64,000 nt of DNA from Isoetes taiwanensis (GCA_021234155.1 JAJEKV010000097.1:3835370-3899369); one strand, 5' to 3'; shown: positions 1 through 11,600, counted from the first letter of the stretch. Numbers and translations: made by a program. The notes: generated from the letters alone by a model not told the origin.

Positions 1-1039
1 GACGAACACATGTTGGCATCTCATGGCCTATACGGAGAAAGAATGATTCCAGATGCCCTCTAATGAAAGCATTATAGAAAAGGGTGACAACAAGTTGTTG
101 CATCTAGCAGATGTTAGGAGGTGCTCATATATACGTTGAAAATAATGCGCTTCTCTGCCAGCAAAAAGAATTGAATTGAATGCAAACAAGCAATGGTGTC
201 GATATGTATTAAAACGTAGGTAAGATTTTGACTATGTCAAGCTTTAGGGAAAAGCCAAATGTCAATTATCTGCAAGGGCACAAACAAGAGGGTGTCAATA
301 GATTTTCCCAGGTGTCGAACAGGGCATTTAAGTCGAAGAAATTATGACAAAGAAAATCTGCATCTGTATGTGGCACTAAATTCAAGCCCTACAATTCCAG
401 AGCAGTTCTCTGCCAACAGAATTTCTTACAGCCCAGATAAAATTTTGATGAATAGGGCAAGTTTTCTTCCGATTGGGCAACTTTTTCTTCTGTTTTGTTT
501 GTGGCAATGCAAATATTACCTACCCAATGCCTACGGCGCCGCCTGCTATCATTGGGCGGCGCCGCCATGGCGGCTAGGGGTAGGGGGTATGTCTGGATGG
601 CTATGCGGATCTGCCCAGCCCAAAAAACTCCTCTGTTTCATGGATTCATCCAATACAGAGGGACCCAATTGATTCGATCTTGGCCTGCGCCCGTTTTTCC
701 AAATGCAATCCATGATCTCTTATCTGTCCCTAATCCGGCGCATCTCTTGAATAAAGCATACGCGCTTTCTCCCATTTTTTCCTTTGTGGGCTCCCGCTTT
801 TCGACTCATTGTTTCTCTCATCCTTTTCTCATGGCTATGGCGGTTTTGGGAGATGTTATATGATTTATTATGCCCTTTGCCCATGACCTGTCTCTTCTCT
901 TTCACAAATTTTTTTTGCCACAGACGAGTCCAGCTTTGCTGCCTCTATATATTGCATTCGATTTGTCCTGATTTTTTGGAGGTAACCTCTTAGGTCATGT
1001 GGGCGATATTAAATTTGCAGGCAAGCCTTAAACATAAGG
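1..1039. other. Upstream region of the CCX gene, no gene seen
   Basis: No reading frame here resembles a protein; the short open frames between 259 and 993 have no recognisable motif. The stretch supplies the promoter and 5' leader of the CCX gene that begins at 1040. The only notable structure is a GC-rich foldback near 516-590. Confidence 0.6.
516..590. repeat. Degenerate GC-core foldback element (member P1)
   Basis: The left side (TACCTACCC followed by GGCGCCGCCTGC) faces a right side that reads GGGTAGGGGGTA, so the ends are roughly complementary around a core that contains GGCGCCGCC twice. Pairing is imperfect. It is listed because the core GGCGCCGCCT is shared with the better foldbacks at 5000, 13361 and 16247. 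It lies about 450 bp upstream of the CCX start codon. Confidence 0.45.
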
Positions 1040-3061
1040 ATGAGAGCATCTTGGTGTCGCCGGAACAAGAGTTCATTGCATTTTGCGACCCTGGTTTTAT
1101 TGCTCATTTATAGCTGGAGTATTTTCCAAACAGATCATCATGCTCAAGAAATCCAAGTAGTAGAAAACAGTTACAAGTTTTCTTCAAAATTCGAAACGCT
1201 TGGTTCCAGAAGGATTTTAGGCCTGGAGAGCAATGATGTGAAACCTACAAAGGAAGGCTTCAAGTCTAGTCTGAGTGTTCTATTAAGGACGAGAAAGAAG
1301 AAATCATCACATTCTATGATCAAAATTCTTGGCAAAAATGTGACTCTGTTGCAGCGCAGAAGCTTGGATGATTCGTGTGGAGAAATCAAGCAACATAAAG
1401 GCTATGCAAGTGCCTGTGAGTTTGTCCGTGCGCACCAGAAGTGCAGAATGGGAGGGCTTATAGAGTATATTTACATCTTCTACTGCAACTGTGGCCATTC
1501 TCCAGGTCTGGGTTATTTGCTACTTGCCTTGTGGCTTATTGCTCTATTTTATATGTTAGGAAATACTGCAGAAGATTACTTTTGCTTTTCTTTGGAAAAG
1601 CTATCCAAACTATTGCATTTGCATCCTACTGTAGCTGGTGTAACACTTTTACCATTTGGAAATGGAGCTCCAGATGTGGCTGCAAGTATTATGGCCTTTG
1701 CAGGTGCAGGTGTGGCAGAGTTAGGCCTTAACAGTGTGCTTGGAGGAGCTGTTTTTCTTGTTACTGTTGTGGCAGGATCTGTTAGCTTGGTATCCACAGG
1801 ATCTGCTGTTCATCTAGATAGATGGTGCTTCATCAGGGACCTATCTTTCTTTTTGGTGGCGGTCGCTGTCCTCGGCATCGTCTTGATAATTGGCAAACTC
1901 AATTTCTGGGGTTCAGTTGCCTTCACATTGATATACCTGGTTTATGCCTGCTTTGTGGCTGCTTCACATTTTCTCAAAAGGTCTAGTGGTGAGCTTGAGT
2001 GGGATGTAATTCAGCCCCTACTTAGTCATCAGCGCAGTATCGGTTCACGCGAGAAGAACATTGTGAAGAAAGTTGTGAAGAAATTTGAAAAGAATGATGA
2101 GTGCTCCACCACTTCGGACCGCCCATTGCAGCGAACAGCTTCAACAACATCACTCAATCAATGGATGTGGATTTCACAGGTGTCAATATTACCAGAACAA
2201 GCAGAAAAATGCTGCCCTCTTTTGGGAAGTTTTGAAGAGCAAATTGATGCTAGCAAGCCCTCCAAGTTGTGGTATGTTTTACAGAAACTGTTTAAAATTC
2301 TTGTGGAGTGGCCCCTGACACTACCAAGGCAACTCACAATTCCCATACTAGAAGAAGACAGATGGTCGCGCCCTTCTGCTGTTACAAGTGCATTCTTGGC
2401 TCCCATAAGCCTTGCTCTTCTATGGTGTTTGATAGATGGTAAGCCTATCACTCAAGACTGGTACTTGCTGATAGGTGGAAGCTTTGGAGGGTTACTTCTT
2501 GGATTAGTGGCTTTGCTAACAACAGAATCAGAACATCCGCCAAGGCACCAGCTTCCATGGGTTTTAGCTGGTTTTTTTATGAGCATTGTATGGTTTTATT
2601 TAATTGCTGAAGAATTGGTGGCTGCACTAGTGAGCCTGGGTATTATTTTAGATATAGACCCTGCTATACTTGGACTTACAGTCCTAGCCTGGGGTAACTC
2701 CATGGGGGATTTAATGGGAAATATTGCAATTGCTTGCCATGATCAAGGAGATGGAGTGCAGATTGCAATGTCTGGCTGCTATGCAGGAGCTATGTTTAAC
2801 ACTCTAGTTGGTCTTGGCCTTTCTTTGATCTTTGCAAGCTGGCAAACCTATCCTGCTGCATTTTCAGTCCCTGAAGACAACAGCCTGTTCTATACTCTTG
2901 GCTTTCTAGTTGCAGCACTTGTGTGGGCGCTCGCGGTCCTTCCAGCAAATAGGATGCGCCCGACAAGACTTCTAGGAATTGGCCAGTTTTTGCTGTATGG
3001 ACTCTTTCTTGCTCTCAGATTTTGCAGTGCTATGGGTTACATCTCTCTTACAGGCTTGTGA
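1040..3061 (+). CDS. CCX: Cation/calcium exchanger, CCX family (K+-dependent Na+/Ca2+ exchanger-like), intronless
   Basis: Predicted 673-residue membrane antiporter of the CaCA superfamily. The N-terminus holds a hydrophobic signal-anchor (about residues 16-30), then a polar loop of about 130 residues. Two exchanger halves follow. The first alpha repeat carries GNGAPDVAAS at about residues 207-216; the second carries AWGNSMGDLMGN at about residues 550-561. These are the ion-coordinating signatures of the family. Between the halves is a long hydrophilic loop with basic and serine-rich stretches. Length and two-half layout fit plant CCX proteins, which move Ca2+, Na+ or K+ across the plasma membrane or endomembranes. 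The start is the first ATG of a long uninterrupted frame. The gene has no introns, as is known for several plant CCX genes. It is the clearest intact host gene here. Which cation it prefers cannot be read from sequence. Confidence 0.95.
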   Translation: MRASWCRRNKSSLHFATLVLLLIYSWSIFQTDHHAQEIQVVENSYKFSSKFETLGSRRILGLESNDVKPTKEGFKSSLSVLLRTRKKKSSHSMIKILGKNVTLLQRRSLDDSCGEIKQHKGYASACEFVRAHQKCRMGGLIEYIYIFYCNCGHSPGLGYLLLALWLIALFYMLGNTAEDYFCFSLEKLSKLLHLHPTVAGVTLLPFGNGAPDVAASIMAFAGAGVAELGLNSVLGGAVFLVTVVAGSVSLVSTGSAVHLDRWCFIRDLSFFLVAVAVLGIVLIIGKLNFWGSVAFTLIYLVYACFVAASHFLKRSSGELEWDVIQPLLSHQRSIGSREKNIVKKVVKKFEKNDECSTTSDRPLQRTASTTSLNQWMWISQVSILPEQAEKCCPLLGSFEEQIDASKPSKLWYVLQKLFKILVEWPLTLPRQLTIPILEEDRWSRPSAVTSAFLAPISLALLWCLIDGKPITQDWYLLIGGSFGGLLLGLVALLTTESEHPPRHQLPWVLAGFFMSIVWFYLIAEELVAALVSLGIILDIDPAILGLTVLAWGNSMGDLMGNIAIACHDQGDGVQIAMSGCYAGAMFNTLVGLGLSLIFASWQTYPAAFSVPEDNSLFYTLGFLVAALVWALAVLPANRMRPTRLLGIGQFLLYGLFLALRFCSAMGYISLTGL

Positions 3062-3584
3062 CAGGGAGTAATTTCACATATACTTGTAATATCAAGAGGA
3101 ATGTGAATTGTTAATGTACAGTACATGTTATGCTGTGGAAAAAGAATACATCTATTATATATTTCTTTTATTCTTCCATGTATGTTTGTTTTATTCTTTC
3201 GTATAATCTCAAAAACATATCAATTTAAAACACACTTTACTTTGAACCTTGTCCATATGTAACTACTTGCAAAAAGTGTGATTGTGATAACTTTTGTTTT
3301 ATGAGTCACATGTCAGATCCTATGTAAAGGAAGACAGAAAACCTCACCATTTGTTTGTACCAAGAATTCATTTGTCAGGTGCAGAGTTGGATGAGACATT
3401 TCTATGTTAGAAAAGAATAATAGGACGACTTTGTGGGGAAGAAAATGTGCCATGCAGCATGATGTGGTTGGAACTGTCTTTGAATATGTTTACTTCAAGC
3501 TAGAGCATTAGTTATGCAATGTCCACTCCAAAAGGCAAAATAACCAGAATTTACCCGCCACAAGTCGTGGTCGCCTTCCATCAG
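3062..3584. other. 3' flank of CCX gene, no gene seen
   Basis: AT-rich sequence following the CCX stop codon, presumably 3' UTR and intergenic spacer. No coding frame or repeat was recognised before the inverted repeat at 3585. Confidence 0.5.
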
Positions 3585-3776
3585 AAGGTAAGGTTGGCCG
3601 AGGACGATAACCAAAAATGTGTGGCCTCAGTTGTACGTCCGCGGCCAGATATTTGGCACGTAAGGCCTTGGCCCGGTCTTTGGCCCTAGCAGGCCGAGGT
3701 CTTACGTGCCAAATATCTGGCCTCGGACATACAACTTTTTGTTATCAGCCAACGCCAGACCGATAACCTTACCTTA
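3585..3776. repeat. 192-bp foldback element with AAGGTAAGGTT ends
   Basis: The two halves are mutually complementary. AAGGTAAGGTT at the left end is mirrored at the right end; GATAAC plus an A-run, GTTGTAYGTCCG and the perfect 20-bp arms at 3645-3664 and 3701-3720 (CCAGATATTTGGCACGTAAG and its complement) follow in order. The centre is GC-rich. It could be a MITE or foldback transposon. No target duplication is obvious. It lacks the GGCGCCGCCT core of the P family. Confidence 0.8.
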
Positions 3777-3834
3777 TCGGTCTTATATGGGTGGAATAAT
3801 ACTGATAACTAGTTGTCAGGCTCCACCAATAATG

Positions 3835-3892
3835 ATAACCACAAAATAAAAACTCTCCCTTCAAATAATAACCACAAAATAAAAACTCTCCC
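3835..3892. repeat. 33-bp direct tandem duplication
   Basis: The block beginning ATAACCACAAAATAAAAACT occurs at 3835 and again at 3868, separated by one period of 33 bp. Confidence 0.8.
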
Positions 3893-3974
3893 CGCTAAAC
3901 AGTCCGATAACGTTTATGTAAAAGTCACCAATATGGAGACATAAGGTCGGGTCGTACATGTGTTACATCTTTAA

Positions 3975-3996
3975 AGAAGAAGAAGAAGAAGAGATT
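3975..3996 (+). repeat. AAG trinucleotide microsatellite
   Basis: A run of about six AAG/GAA units within otherwise unremarkable spacer. Confidence 0.75.
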
Positions 3997-4142
3997 TTAA
4001 CGTCACGCCACAAGGCAGCGTCCTATCGGTCCAATACGAATACGCTAGTTTTGTTATTAGGGTAAGGTTGCTCATGCTCATAAGGGGTTTAAGATTTTGT
4101 GTAGGATACTATAGAGAAAGATTTTAATTCTTACATGTTCTT

Positions 4143-4359
4143 GTGTCTAGTTTGTAGATAATTGAATTGAATTGCAATGTTTTTGTTAAGAAAGTGAATA
4201 GGTTTTTATTGTAGTAGTAGTTATATTGCTTCGTAATATGCTTTCGGACACAATGGGTCTAGTTTGTAGATAATGCGATGTCTTGAGCAAATTGTCAAGA
4301 AAACCAATAGGCTTTTATTGGAGTTGAAGTTATATTGCTTCGTAATATGCTCTAGGACA
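4143..4359 (+). repeat. Diverged tandem duplication, period about 110 bp
   Basis: Two copies (about 4143-4250 and 4256-4359) each run from TCTAGTTTGTAGATAAT through a TTTTATTG stretch to TTATATTGCTTCGTAATATG. The second copy has substitutions and small indels, so the duplication is not fresh. Confidence 0.8.
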
Positions 4360-4390
4360 TTCTTAATGCTTGGAAGAAGAACGCCACTTT

Positions 4391-4996
4391 CGTAATACAC
4401 GCCTGGGGCGAATTACTGTAAAATTCTGTCAATAATATGAGACGTATTTCTTCCTCCGCCTGTGTATGGCGGCGCCATATAGGCTGGTTTTTCTTTTTCC
4501 TCGGCCGGGACCTCCATAGCCTACCGCCATAACCGCGGCGGGACCTCCATAGCCGCTGCTCTTTAATGAAGTGGGCTGCTTTGCAGTTATCTAACGAAGT
4601 TTACCATTCCATTTGAATGCTGGAACCGTGGAGCTCCCATATCCGTCTCCGGATTTGCTCCAAGGTGGTGCAGATCGAGCTTAAAACTGTCGTTTTTGGC
4701 TTGCGATTGAATGCTCATGTGGGTTTGTGTTCTTGATCCCTCTGCCATAGCCGGTTTATGCTCCATGGAGACGATTTTTGAAGACCCAACTCTGCCATAG
4801 CCGTTCTTGCTCCTTCTGCCTCTGCCATAGCCGTTCTTGCTCTTGCCTCTGCCTCTGCCATAGCATCATCCGCCATCGCCCAAATGCAGAGAAAGCCCCA
4901 AATGCATAGAAAGCCCGCATCTGCCATCGCCCGCCGGAAAAATGGCCCCGCCGGAAAATAAATTCTGTACGTAATTCGCCCCAGGCGTGTATTACG
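4391..4996. mobile_element. 606-bp non-coding element with 26-bp terminal inverted repeats (MITE-like)
   Basis: CGTAATACACGCCTGGGGCG followed by AATTAC at 4391-4416 is repeated exactly, in inverse, at 4971-4996. Both flanks show TTT, a possible 3-bp target duplication, which would fit a PIF/Harbinger-like or CACTA-like origin; this is only suggestive. The interior has repeated CTCCATAGCC and CTGCCATAGCCG blocks and a near-palindrome TATGGCGGCGCCATA, but no convincing coding frame. It ends four bases before the foldback P2. Confidence 0.75.
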
Positions 4997-4999
4997 TTT

Positions 5000-5094
5000 G
5001 ATAATTTCCGGCGGTCGGGATCCCGCCGGAAAATTTTCTCGGCGGCGCCGCCTCGAAAATTATCAGGCGGAATCCCTTCCGTCCGAAAATTATC
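5000..5094. repeat. 95-bp GC-core foldback element (member P2)
   Basis: Ends are GATAATTT and its complement. Inner blocks also pair: CGGCGG with CCGTCC, GGGATCCCGCC with GGCGGAATCCC, and AAAATTTTC with GAAAATTAT. They converge on the central palindrome GGCGGCGCCGCC at 5041-5052. About three quarters of positions can pair. It shares GGCGCCGCCTCGA with member P4 and the same layout with P3. Confidence 0.8.
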
Positions 5095-6412
5095 TAATAC
5101 TTAGTTTTAGACATACATCACCCTTTCTAAAACTTAAAAGGATGTTGTCTTATGTGACATTTACACGCCATCCTTTGAATAGACAAGAATATTGGTCTTG
5201 AATCCATTGTTTTCGTTGGACGAAGAGTGGGCCTTCTATCCACATCTTGTGCTATAATTAAACTCAGTAAACTTCGTTTACTTCTTACAGGATGGTGCCA
5301 ATGTAGTACGGCGTACAAATTTCCTCCTACTTTCTTTGCTATAGTAGCTAGCTTCTATGGTTAATTTGTCATGACCTTTCTTTGTCTCAAATTATGGAGT
5401 CTAGTTAAGTCAACATTGTTCTTGACAAAAGAGTCACAAGCATATATTGATGTTTTAGTATTTTGTCTAGTATTAAAGGTGATTGTGGGAAAAGCATGTT
5501 ATTGTTGTTGGCATCCCCATTTCCTATCTTTATTGTACATCATCACCTTTTCGAGGGAAGTACCTTTGTTATATAATAGTTACAAGATCGTTTTCAAGGA
5601 GGAAAAAGCATGAAAAACAAAATGAGTGGTGCACTTGATTTGCTATCCCTTTATGCAATGCACGCCCCAAGGTACAATTCTCAAGCATTGTTCGTTCTCA
5701 TACATTTGGTTATTCATGTTCACATGTTGAAATCATCATCAAAGGATTTCCTGACACGTATGTTTCTGGCATATTAAGTATCGATTAAGTGCATTCATGC
5801 ATCAAGCACTTTCATTTTAGGGCAAGAAGAAAAAGGTCTGCTCTTCAAGGATGACTTGCCATATCCTATGCAGTTCCAAATTTGATGCAGCCTTGCCAAA
5901 ATTAGAAGGTACGAAGCTCAGTGCAGGAGGTTTTAGTAGGAATTGCAGTAGCGTGGGCTTTTTTCCAGATTTTTGCATGATGGGCTCAGCAGTGAAGAAG
6001 CCATGGTCCCAATTTAGCTTTGAACTTTGCCTTGGTCTCTTAGATCTTAGCACAAATTAACTTGTATTCCATTTCAAGATATCACTTTTGAGTTTATACC
6101 CACTTTCACCTTCATCTTTGCCGAAAATGACAAACTATATGGATTTCAATTGTCTATGAATGATCCTTGTGGTAATTATGGAGAGATTGGAAGAAAGGGG
6201 CTATGGGAGCAAACAATCAAGCTGCACAGTGAATGTTGAAGCAGGATTGCAAAGGGGTTTACGCAACAAGATACTTTAAATAAGCACTTGATGAAACATA
6301 GAATTTGACAACCTACAATTGAAGGTCTATGATTTAGGTTCATTTATTTTTGAACAATGTCAGACGATGTTCTAAATGGTGCTTTCATTGGGATGTAAAT
6401 TGTTTTGTTGTA
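5095..6412. other. Intergenic stretch, no gene recognised
   Basis: AT-rich spacer. Several short open frames (for example 5371-5613 and 5851-6060) have no motif, and codon composition gives no reason to call them genes. Confidence 0.5.
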
Positions 6413-6759
6413 GGGAAAAACTTTAAATATTCTTAAGTTTTGCTAAAATTTGTCAAAATGCCTCTAGTTTAGGGGTATTTTTAATAAAAGTAACCATAAT
6501 ATTTGTGTGATGATTCAAATGAGAATATGTCCTTCAGATGCATTGTACTTGAGGATGAGCTCTTTAAGCTAAGATTACCTTAATCAGATTCTTGAACTTC
6601 CAACTTTTTTGTGTATTAATATTAACATAACATGTGATTCCAGACTCCAATTCAGGTGAACTTGACTTTCATGGAAAGATCTTATCCTGAGGGATATATT
6701 TCCATTTGAATCATCATCAAAAGTTTACAGTCGTCTTCATCAAAAATACCCCTAAACCA
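6413..6759. mobile_element. Left part of an AT-rich inverted-repeat element split by LINE A
   Basis: TTTAGGGGTATTTTT at about 6470 is mirrored by AAAAATACCCCTAAA at about 6743-6757. If LINE A is removed, the right flank at 12462 (AAGGGAATTTTAGCAATT) continues the match outward to GCTAAAATT near 6440. This supports an older MITE-like element of about 380 bp, and it validates the LINE A insertion point. The GGGAAAAACT start resembles the Mutator-type element at 51810, but I cannot say they are related. Confidence 0.55.
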
Positions 6760-6790
6760 GGAGACCCTAACGAAGAGGGAAAGGAACAAT

Positions 6791-8635
6791 ATGTCGGTGG
6801 CGCAGAAACAGCCGCTCACGGTAGCGGCAACAGGCGAAACAGCCGATGGCTCTGGTAGAAAAATCGGGGGCTCTAAGCCCCTACCGGATGCCGCTACACC
6901 CAGGCCTGTATCAGCGACTTCCTATAAAGCAGGAAAAATCGGTGGCGGAGAGATAGGGCGAGGTACAGATACTTGGGGTTTGCAGGGACGGAATGAAGCG
7001 GCTCTGGGGAGGCAGAACAAAGCGCCTATTGTGAAGCATGGCATGATTGCAGGAGAAAACACAACGCTCGAGGAGATAGGCCAGAAGCTTGGAAAAGATA
7101 GAAATGGGGTAAGCAATTCCACTGATTTTTGTGTTGATGGTAAACACGAAGGGCTGGAAAATCGTGGAAGCATGGATTCCACGATAAGCAATAATGAAAA
7201 TAAGAGATTTAATCACTGGAAACAGGGCAATACTTTAGAAAGAATTATAAGACCCAGGTTTTCTGAATGGATTAAGAAAGGAATTCCAAACGAATCACGT
7301 AGCAACAGAGTAGAAGAGGCCTTACACTCTCTGTCTTCTAAAAACTTGTCTACCAATTTAGAACAGCTCCTTCAGTCAGCAGGTATCAAACCAGAACATG
7401 GCAATCTTAAAGTAACAGAGATAAGCCACTCAAGGCATATCAAGAATATGGAAAATCTAATTTCTAAGGCAGTGGTGGGATTCTTCACGGGAGGTTTTTT
7501 GGACTACAGGAAACTACAAAACTGGCTCACAAGGCATCTTGATGCTTTGAATATGTCGAAGTTTCAAAGCATCAAAGCTATTGGGAGTAATTTTTTCCTA
7601 ATACTATTTGATGATGAGAAAGTAGTGGAGAAGAGAGTCTCCAGGGGAGTAGACCACTTCGCGGGGGAATTTGTGTCATATCAATACTATACTCCAGGCT
7701 TCACCCCAGATAAATTGTCCGTTGTTAAACTTCCCTGTTGGTTTGAGATAGAACAACTTCCAGTGGATATGCTTGACTCAGAATTTTTAATTGCCATAGC
7801 AAAGAACCTGGGGACATACATAACTCATTCGATCGCAAAGGGGCCAAGGATTTGTGTGGGCATTACAGCAGCGGAAGGCATTCCACAATTCACTCTCGTG
7901 CGAAGTGGGACATACTATTCCTTATTCAAGTTAAGACTCATAAACAGATGGGAGATTAGAAGGATGTTCCCCACAATGGAAATTAAGGGTCTGGAAGATT
8001 GTTTTGTATTCGGGAGAGAGTCACAAAGCAATGTCAAAGTAGCAGCAGAAAAGACAAACAAGCTGCTAGAAAAGACAACCAAGCTGCATGACAATATTAA
8101 AGTAGCAGGTGAAAAGGTAATAGAGATAAATGGGGAAGAAAAGGGAAAGGGCCATCTAAATCCCGGTGAAATGGAATATGACGTTTTTTCGCCATCTAAA
8201 GGAAACTCAGAACTGGACAAGAGGCAAGAGCGAGGGGTAAACATCGAAAAGAAAAAGGAACAGGCGAATGAAGATGGGTGGGCCACAGTGCAGCACAGAA
8301 ATGGCGGCAGAATTAAAAACCATATGCAAAAGAGGTTGCCCAATCTGGGAGGTACCATAAAAAATCTCACATGTCATAACTATTCCAATGTGCAAGAAAC
8401 TGTAGAGAATCACAATGAGGAAACACCAACTGAGTATATGGCAGTAGAATATCAAGCTGCTAATGAGGAGTTTCCAGTGCATTATAATAAATGGGCGGAT
8501 TTACCAATGGACGAAAATATAGAAGATCTTGCTGATGGAATGCCAAGAAAAAAGAGGGTTATACCAAGATTGGAAGAACAGTGCTATGAGACAACAACAT
8601 CCAATCAATCGAATGTGTTCTCTAATGGAATATAA
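6791..8635 (+). CDS. LINE A ORF1 (gag-like RNA-binding protein, DUF4283-type)
   Basis: Uninterrupted 614-residue frame. Residues about 225-400 resemble the DUF4283 domain of plant LINE and TE proteins, including GGFLDYRKLQNWL, a FLILFDDE block and the W-F-E-I-E-Q-LP block. The N-terminal third is polar and low in hydrophobic residues; the C-terminal third is rich in lysine and glutamate with a KTNKLLEKTTKLHDN repeat-like stretch. The CCHC zinc knuckle often found after DUF4283 is not visible. In L1-type elements ORF1 packages element RNA. The frame overlaps ORF2 by 11 nt. Confidence 0.85.
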   Translation: MSVAQKQPLTVAATGETADGSGRKIGGSKPLPDAATPRPVSATSYKAGKIGGGEIGRGTDTWGLQGRNEAALGRQNKAPIVKHGMIAGENTTLEEIGQKLGKDRNGVSNSTDFCVDGKHEGLENRGSMDSTISNNENKRFNHWKQGNTLERIIRPRFSEWIKKGIPNESRSNRVEEALHSLSSKNLSTNLEQLLQSAGIKPEHGNLKVTEISHSRHIKNMENLISKAVVGFFTGGFLDYRKLQNWLTRHLDALNMSKFQSIKAIGSNFFLILFDDEKVVEKRVSRGVDHFAGEFVSYQYYTPGFTPDKLSVVKLPCWFEIEQLPVDMLDSEFLIAIAKNLGTYITHSIAKGPRICVGITAAEGIPQFTLVRSGTYYSLFKLRLINRWEIRRMFPTMEIKGLEDCFVFGRESQSNVKVAAEKTNKLLEKTTKLHDNIKVAGEKVIEINGEEKGKGHLNPGEMEYDVFSPSKGNSELDKRQERGVNIEKKKEQANEDGWATVQHRNGGRIKNHMQKRLPNLGGTIKNLTCHNYSNVQETVENHNEETPTEYMAVEYQAANEEFPVHYNKWADLPMDENIEDLADGMPRKKRVIPRLEEQCYETTTSNQSNVFSNGI

Positions 8636-11600
8636 AATCCTTAGCTGGAACATCAGGGGGGTAAAATCCTCTGAGGCCAAAGGCAGTAGGCTATCTCTAG
8701 CATTGAAAAAAATTTCCCCAGATATTGTTTGTTTTCAGGAGCATAAATGTAAGAAGGAAGAAGTTGGAGTTTTGCTTAACTTACTAGGAGGAGATTATAT
8801 GGGTATCATGTCGTCTAGCGGCAGCTCTAGTGCAGGAACCTTTATTGCATGGAGAAAACAATTGAAACTTCTATCGACATATACAGATAATTTTGGGAGG
8901 TGCGCAATAGTAATCTGGTAGGCTCATGGTAAAAAATGGGGAGTGATAAATATTTACGCACATAATCAAGCCAGGCAAAGAGCTTCCTTATGGGCCAGTG
9001 TGAAGAACAGGCTGAAAAACTTTGACAGAGATACACGATGGATTATGATTGGGGACTTTAATATGGTAGAAAGTAGTAGTGATAGATATGGAGGCGGGAT
9101 CGAAGTTGTGCATGGATTTGAAAGGGAACAATGGCTGAGCATGCTTAACGAATTGGGATTCATGGAACTACAGGGAGATCCAGGCTTCACATGGTGTAAT
9201 GGTTGGATTGGTGATGGCAGGGCATATGCACGGCATGACCGTCGTAATCTCTTAGAGAACTATATTTCAGATCATAATCCGCAGATTATATGCTCTTCTA
9301 GAGTTAGTACCTCTAAACCATTAAAGACAGTCTTCAGATTGAACCCCAGATTTCTTAAGGACGCAGATTTTGAAGATCAATGTAAGCAGATTTGGACAGC
9401 GGCTAGTAAAAACAAACAGGGAATGGAAGCAATGATAGCGTCTCTAGCAGCAATAAAAAATTTTGCTAAGGTATGGGGTCGTAATAAGGTGGCCGAGGAA
9501 AACGCTCTATTGGAGTCACTTTATAAAGAATTGATAGAGCTTAGAAGAACTGATACTGGTTCAGGCGAAAAGGAAAAAATAGTTTTAGAGAAAATTAAGA
9601 GAATAGAACAGATCAAAATTAAACAAGCTAAAGTTAAAGCAGGACTGACATGGATCAAGGAAGGTGATAAATGTTCAGGTTTCTTTTTTAGAGTTGCAAA
9701 GCAGAGGAAACAAGCAGCCGCATTGTCCTCAGTGCAGGTGGAGGATGGATCCATTATCCGGAACCCACAACAGGTGAAGGAGTTTGTTTCTAAACATTTC
9801 GAAGATTTCTTCAAGAAGAAAAATATAAATTTTCAAGATTGCTTTGAAGAGTTAATCCTTTCTAAAGTTATATCTAAAGTATCTTCTATGCAAAGGGAAC
9901 AACTTGGACAACCGTTGTCTGTTGAAGAGATGTGTGAGGCTGCCTACTCTCTGGCTAAAAATAAATGCCCAAGTCTAGATGGCATTCCAGCAGAATTCTT
10001 TCAGGAATATTGGGAATGGGTACAGCCACTTGTGTACAATGCTTATCAGGACTTTCTACAAGCAGATAAGCTTGATAACAGACTAAACACTGGATGTATC
10101 ACCTTAAGGTGAAGGAACCGAAGTCCATAGGGGACTAGAGACCTATTACATTGTTGTCAACTTTCTACAAAATTATAGCAAAAGGTTACGCAGAAAAAAT
10201 AAAACCTATTTTGGTGGAGCATATATCTGACGTTCAATCAGGATTTATCCCAGGCAGAAGTATTCTCAGTAATATTGCGGCTGCTTTTGAAGGCATACAT
10301 TGGGCGAGAAAGACAAATCAAAAAGTGCTTTATTTAAAGCTTGATTTTAAGAAGGCATATGACAGTGTGAGCTGGTCCTTTTTGGAAAAGATGCTGCTTG
10401 CTTTTGGCTGTGGACAGGAATTCACCAATATTGTTGCAAAGCTGTTGAAATCATCGCGTGCATCTGTGGTAGTTTTAGGAGACAGGGGCATTAGACAAGG
10501 ATGCCCCTTGGCGCCTTTCCTTTTTAACATTGTTGCAGAAGGACTATCTCAAGTGCTACTGACAGCAGTGGAAGATAAGGTTATAACAGGGCTGCAGATG
10601 ACAGATGGATCGCAACAAGTATGTAATCAATACGCCGATGATACTTTTTTGTTCCTAGAAGCCTCGGAAGATAATCTCTTGAATGCTAAACATCTATTGG
10701 ATACTTCCTCTATAGCATCAGGTTGTTTTCTCAATTGGAACAAATGTGCAGCTGTTTGGCCACTAGATGAGCCTCTTCCGACTCATGTTACCACTTTTCC
10801 CTGGACCATAATACCTGTTGGGTCTTCGTCAAAGTTGCTCGGCATTCCAATCGGGGTATGCATCTCATCCTCGAACATATGGGATGAGATCTTACTCAGT
10901 TTAGACAAACATTTGAGATGGTGGAGGGTTAGTAAGCTCTCCATGGCAGGAAGGATTGTTGTGGCCAAGTCAGTGCTTAGCAGTACTCACATTTATGCTG
11001 CATCGGTGATGTTGGCGCCTGAATCAAAGCTAGCAGAGTTATCAAAAATGGTGCAAAACTTTGTATGGGGTGGTAATGAAGAGGGGGCAAATGTCAAAGT
11101 TGCATGGGGAAAGTGTTTGAGATCCAAATTTAATGGGGGATTAGGAATGCTTGACTTCAAGTTGCATAGTAAGATCCTAGTCTGCAAATTCATGTGGGAA
11201 ATTCTTCAACAAGACTTGAAATCTCCTGGCCTTGAGCTTCTAAAACAATCTCTAACTCATTGTACGCCTTGCAGAAAGTTATTTCATAAAGCAGATCTGC
11301 CTTGGGCCCTTTTTTATAAATTGAAACCATATGCTGGAGCCTCTCCATTTCTTAAAGGATTGTTAAGAGCTTGGGAGACAGTAAAAGGTCTTTGGCGCCT
11401 GGACATCAAAAATTGTACCTCTGTGTCCATGCCCTTGTGGTGGTTGCAGGTGGAAACCAACAGAGGCCGGGTGCCGCTTTTCTCAGTGGTGAACAAAAGA
11501 ACTCAAAACAGATGGATTGGGGCAGGTTTATCTTGCATTGGAGATTGGTATCGATGCGGTGTACAGTGTTCCTGGGAATCATTCCAAGACAAGTTTAACT

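Noticed and set aside
259-993. Several overlapping open frames upstream of CCX
   Set aside because: No motif, biased composition from the GC foldback, overlapping on both strands; likely chance frames in the promoter and leader.
4715-4927. Minus-strand frame rich in Ala/Glu/Arg/Met
   Set aside because: Produced by the repeated CTGCCATAGCC units inside the 606-bp element; low complexity, no family.
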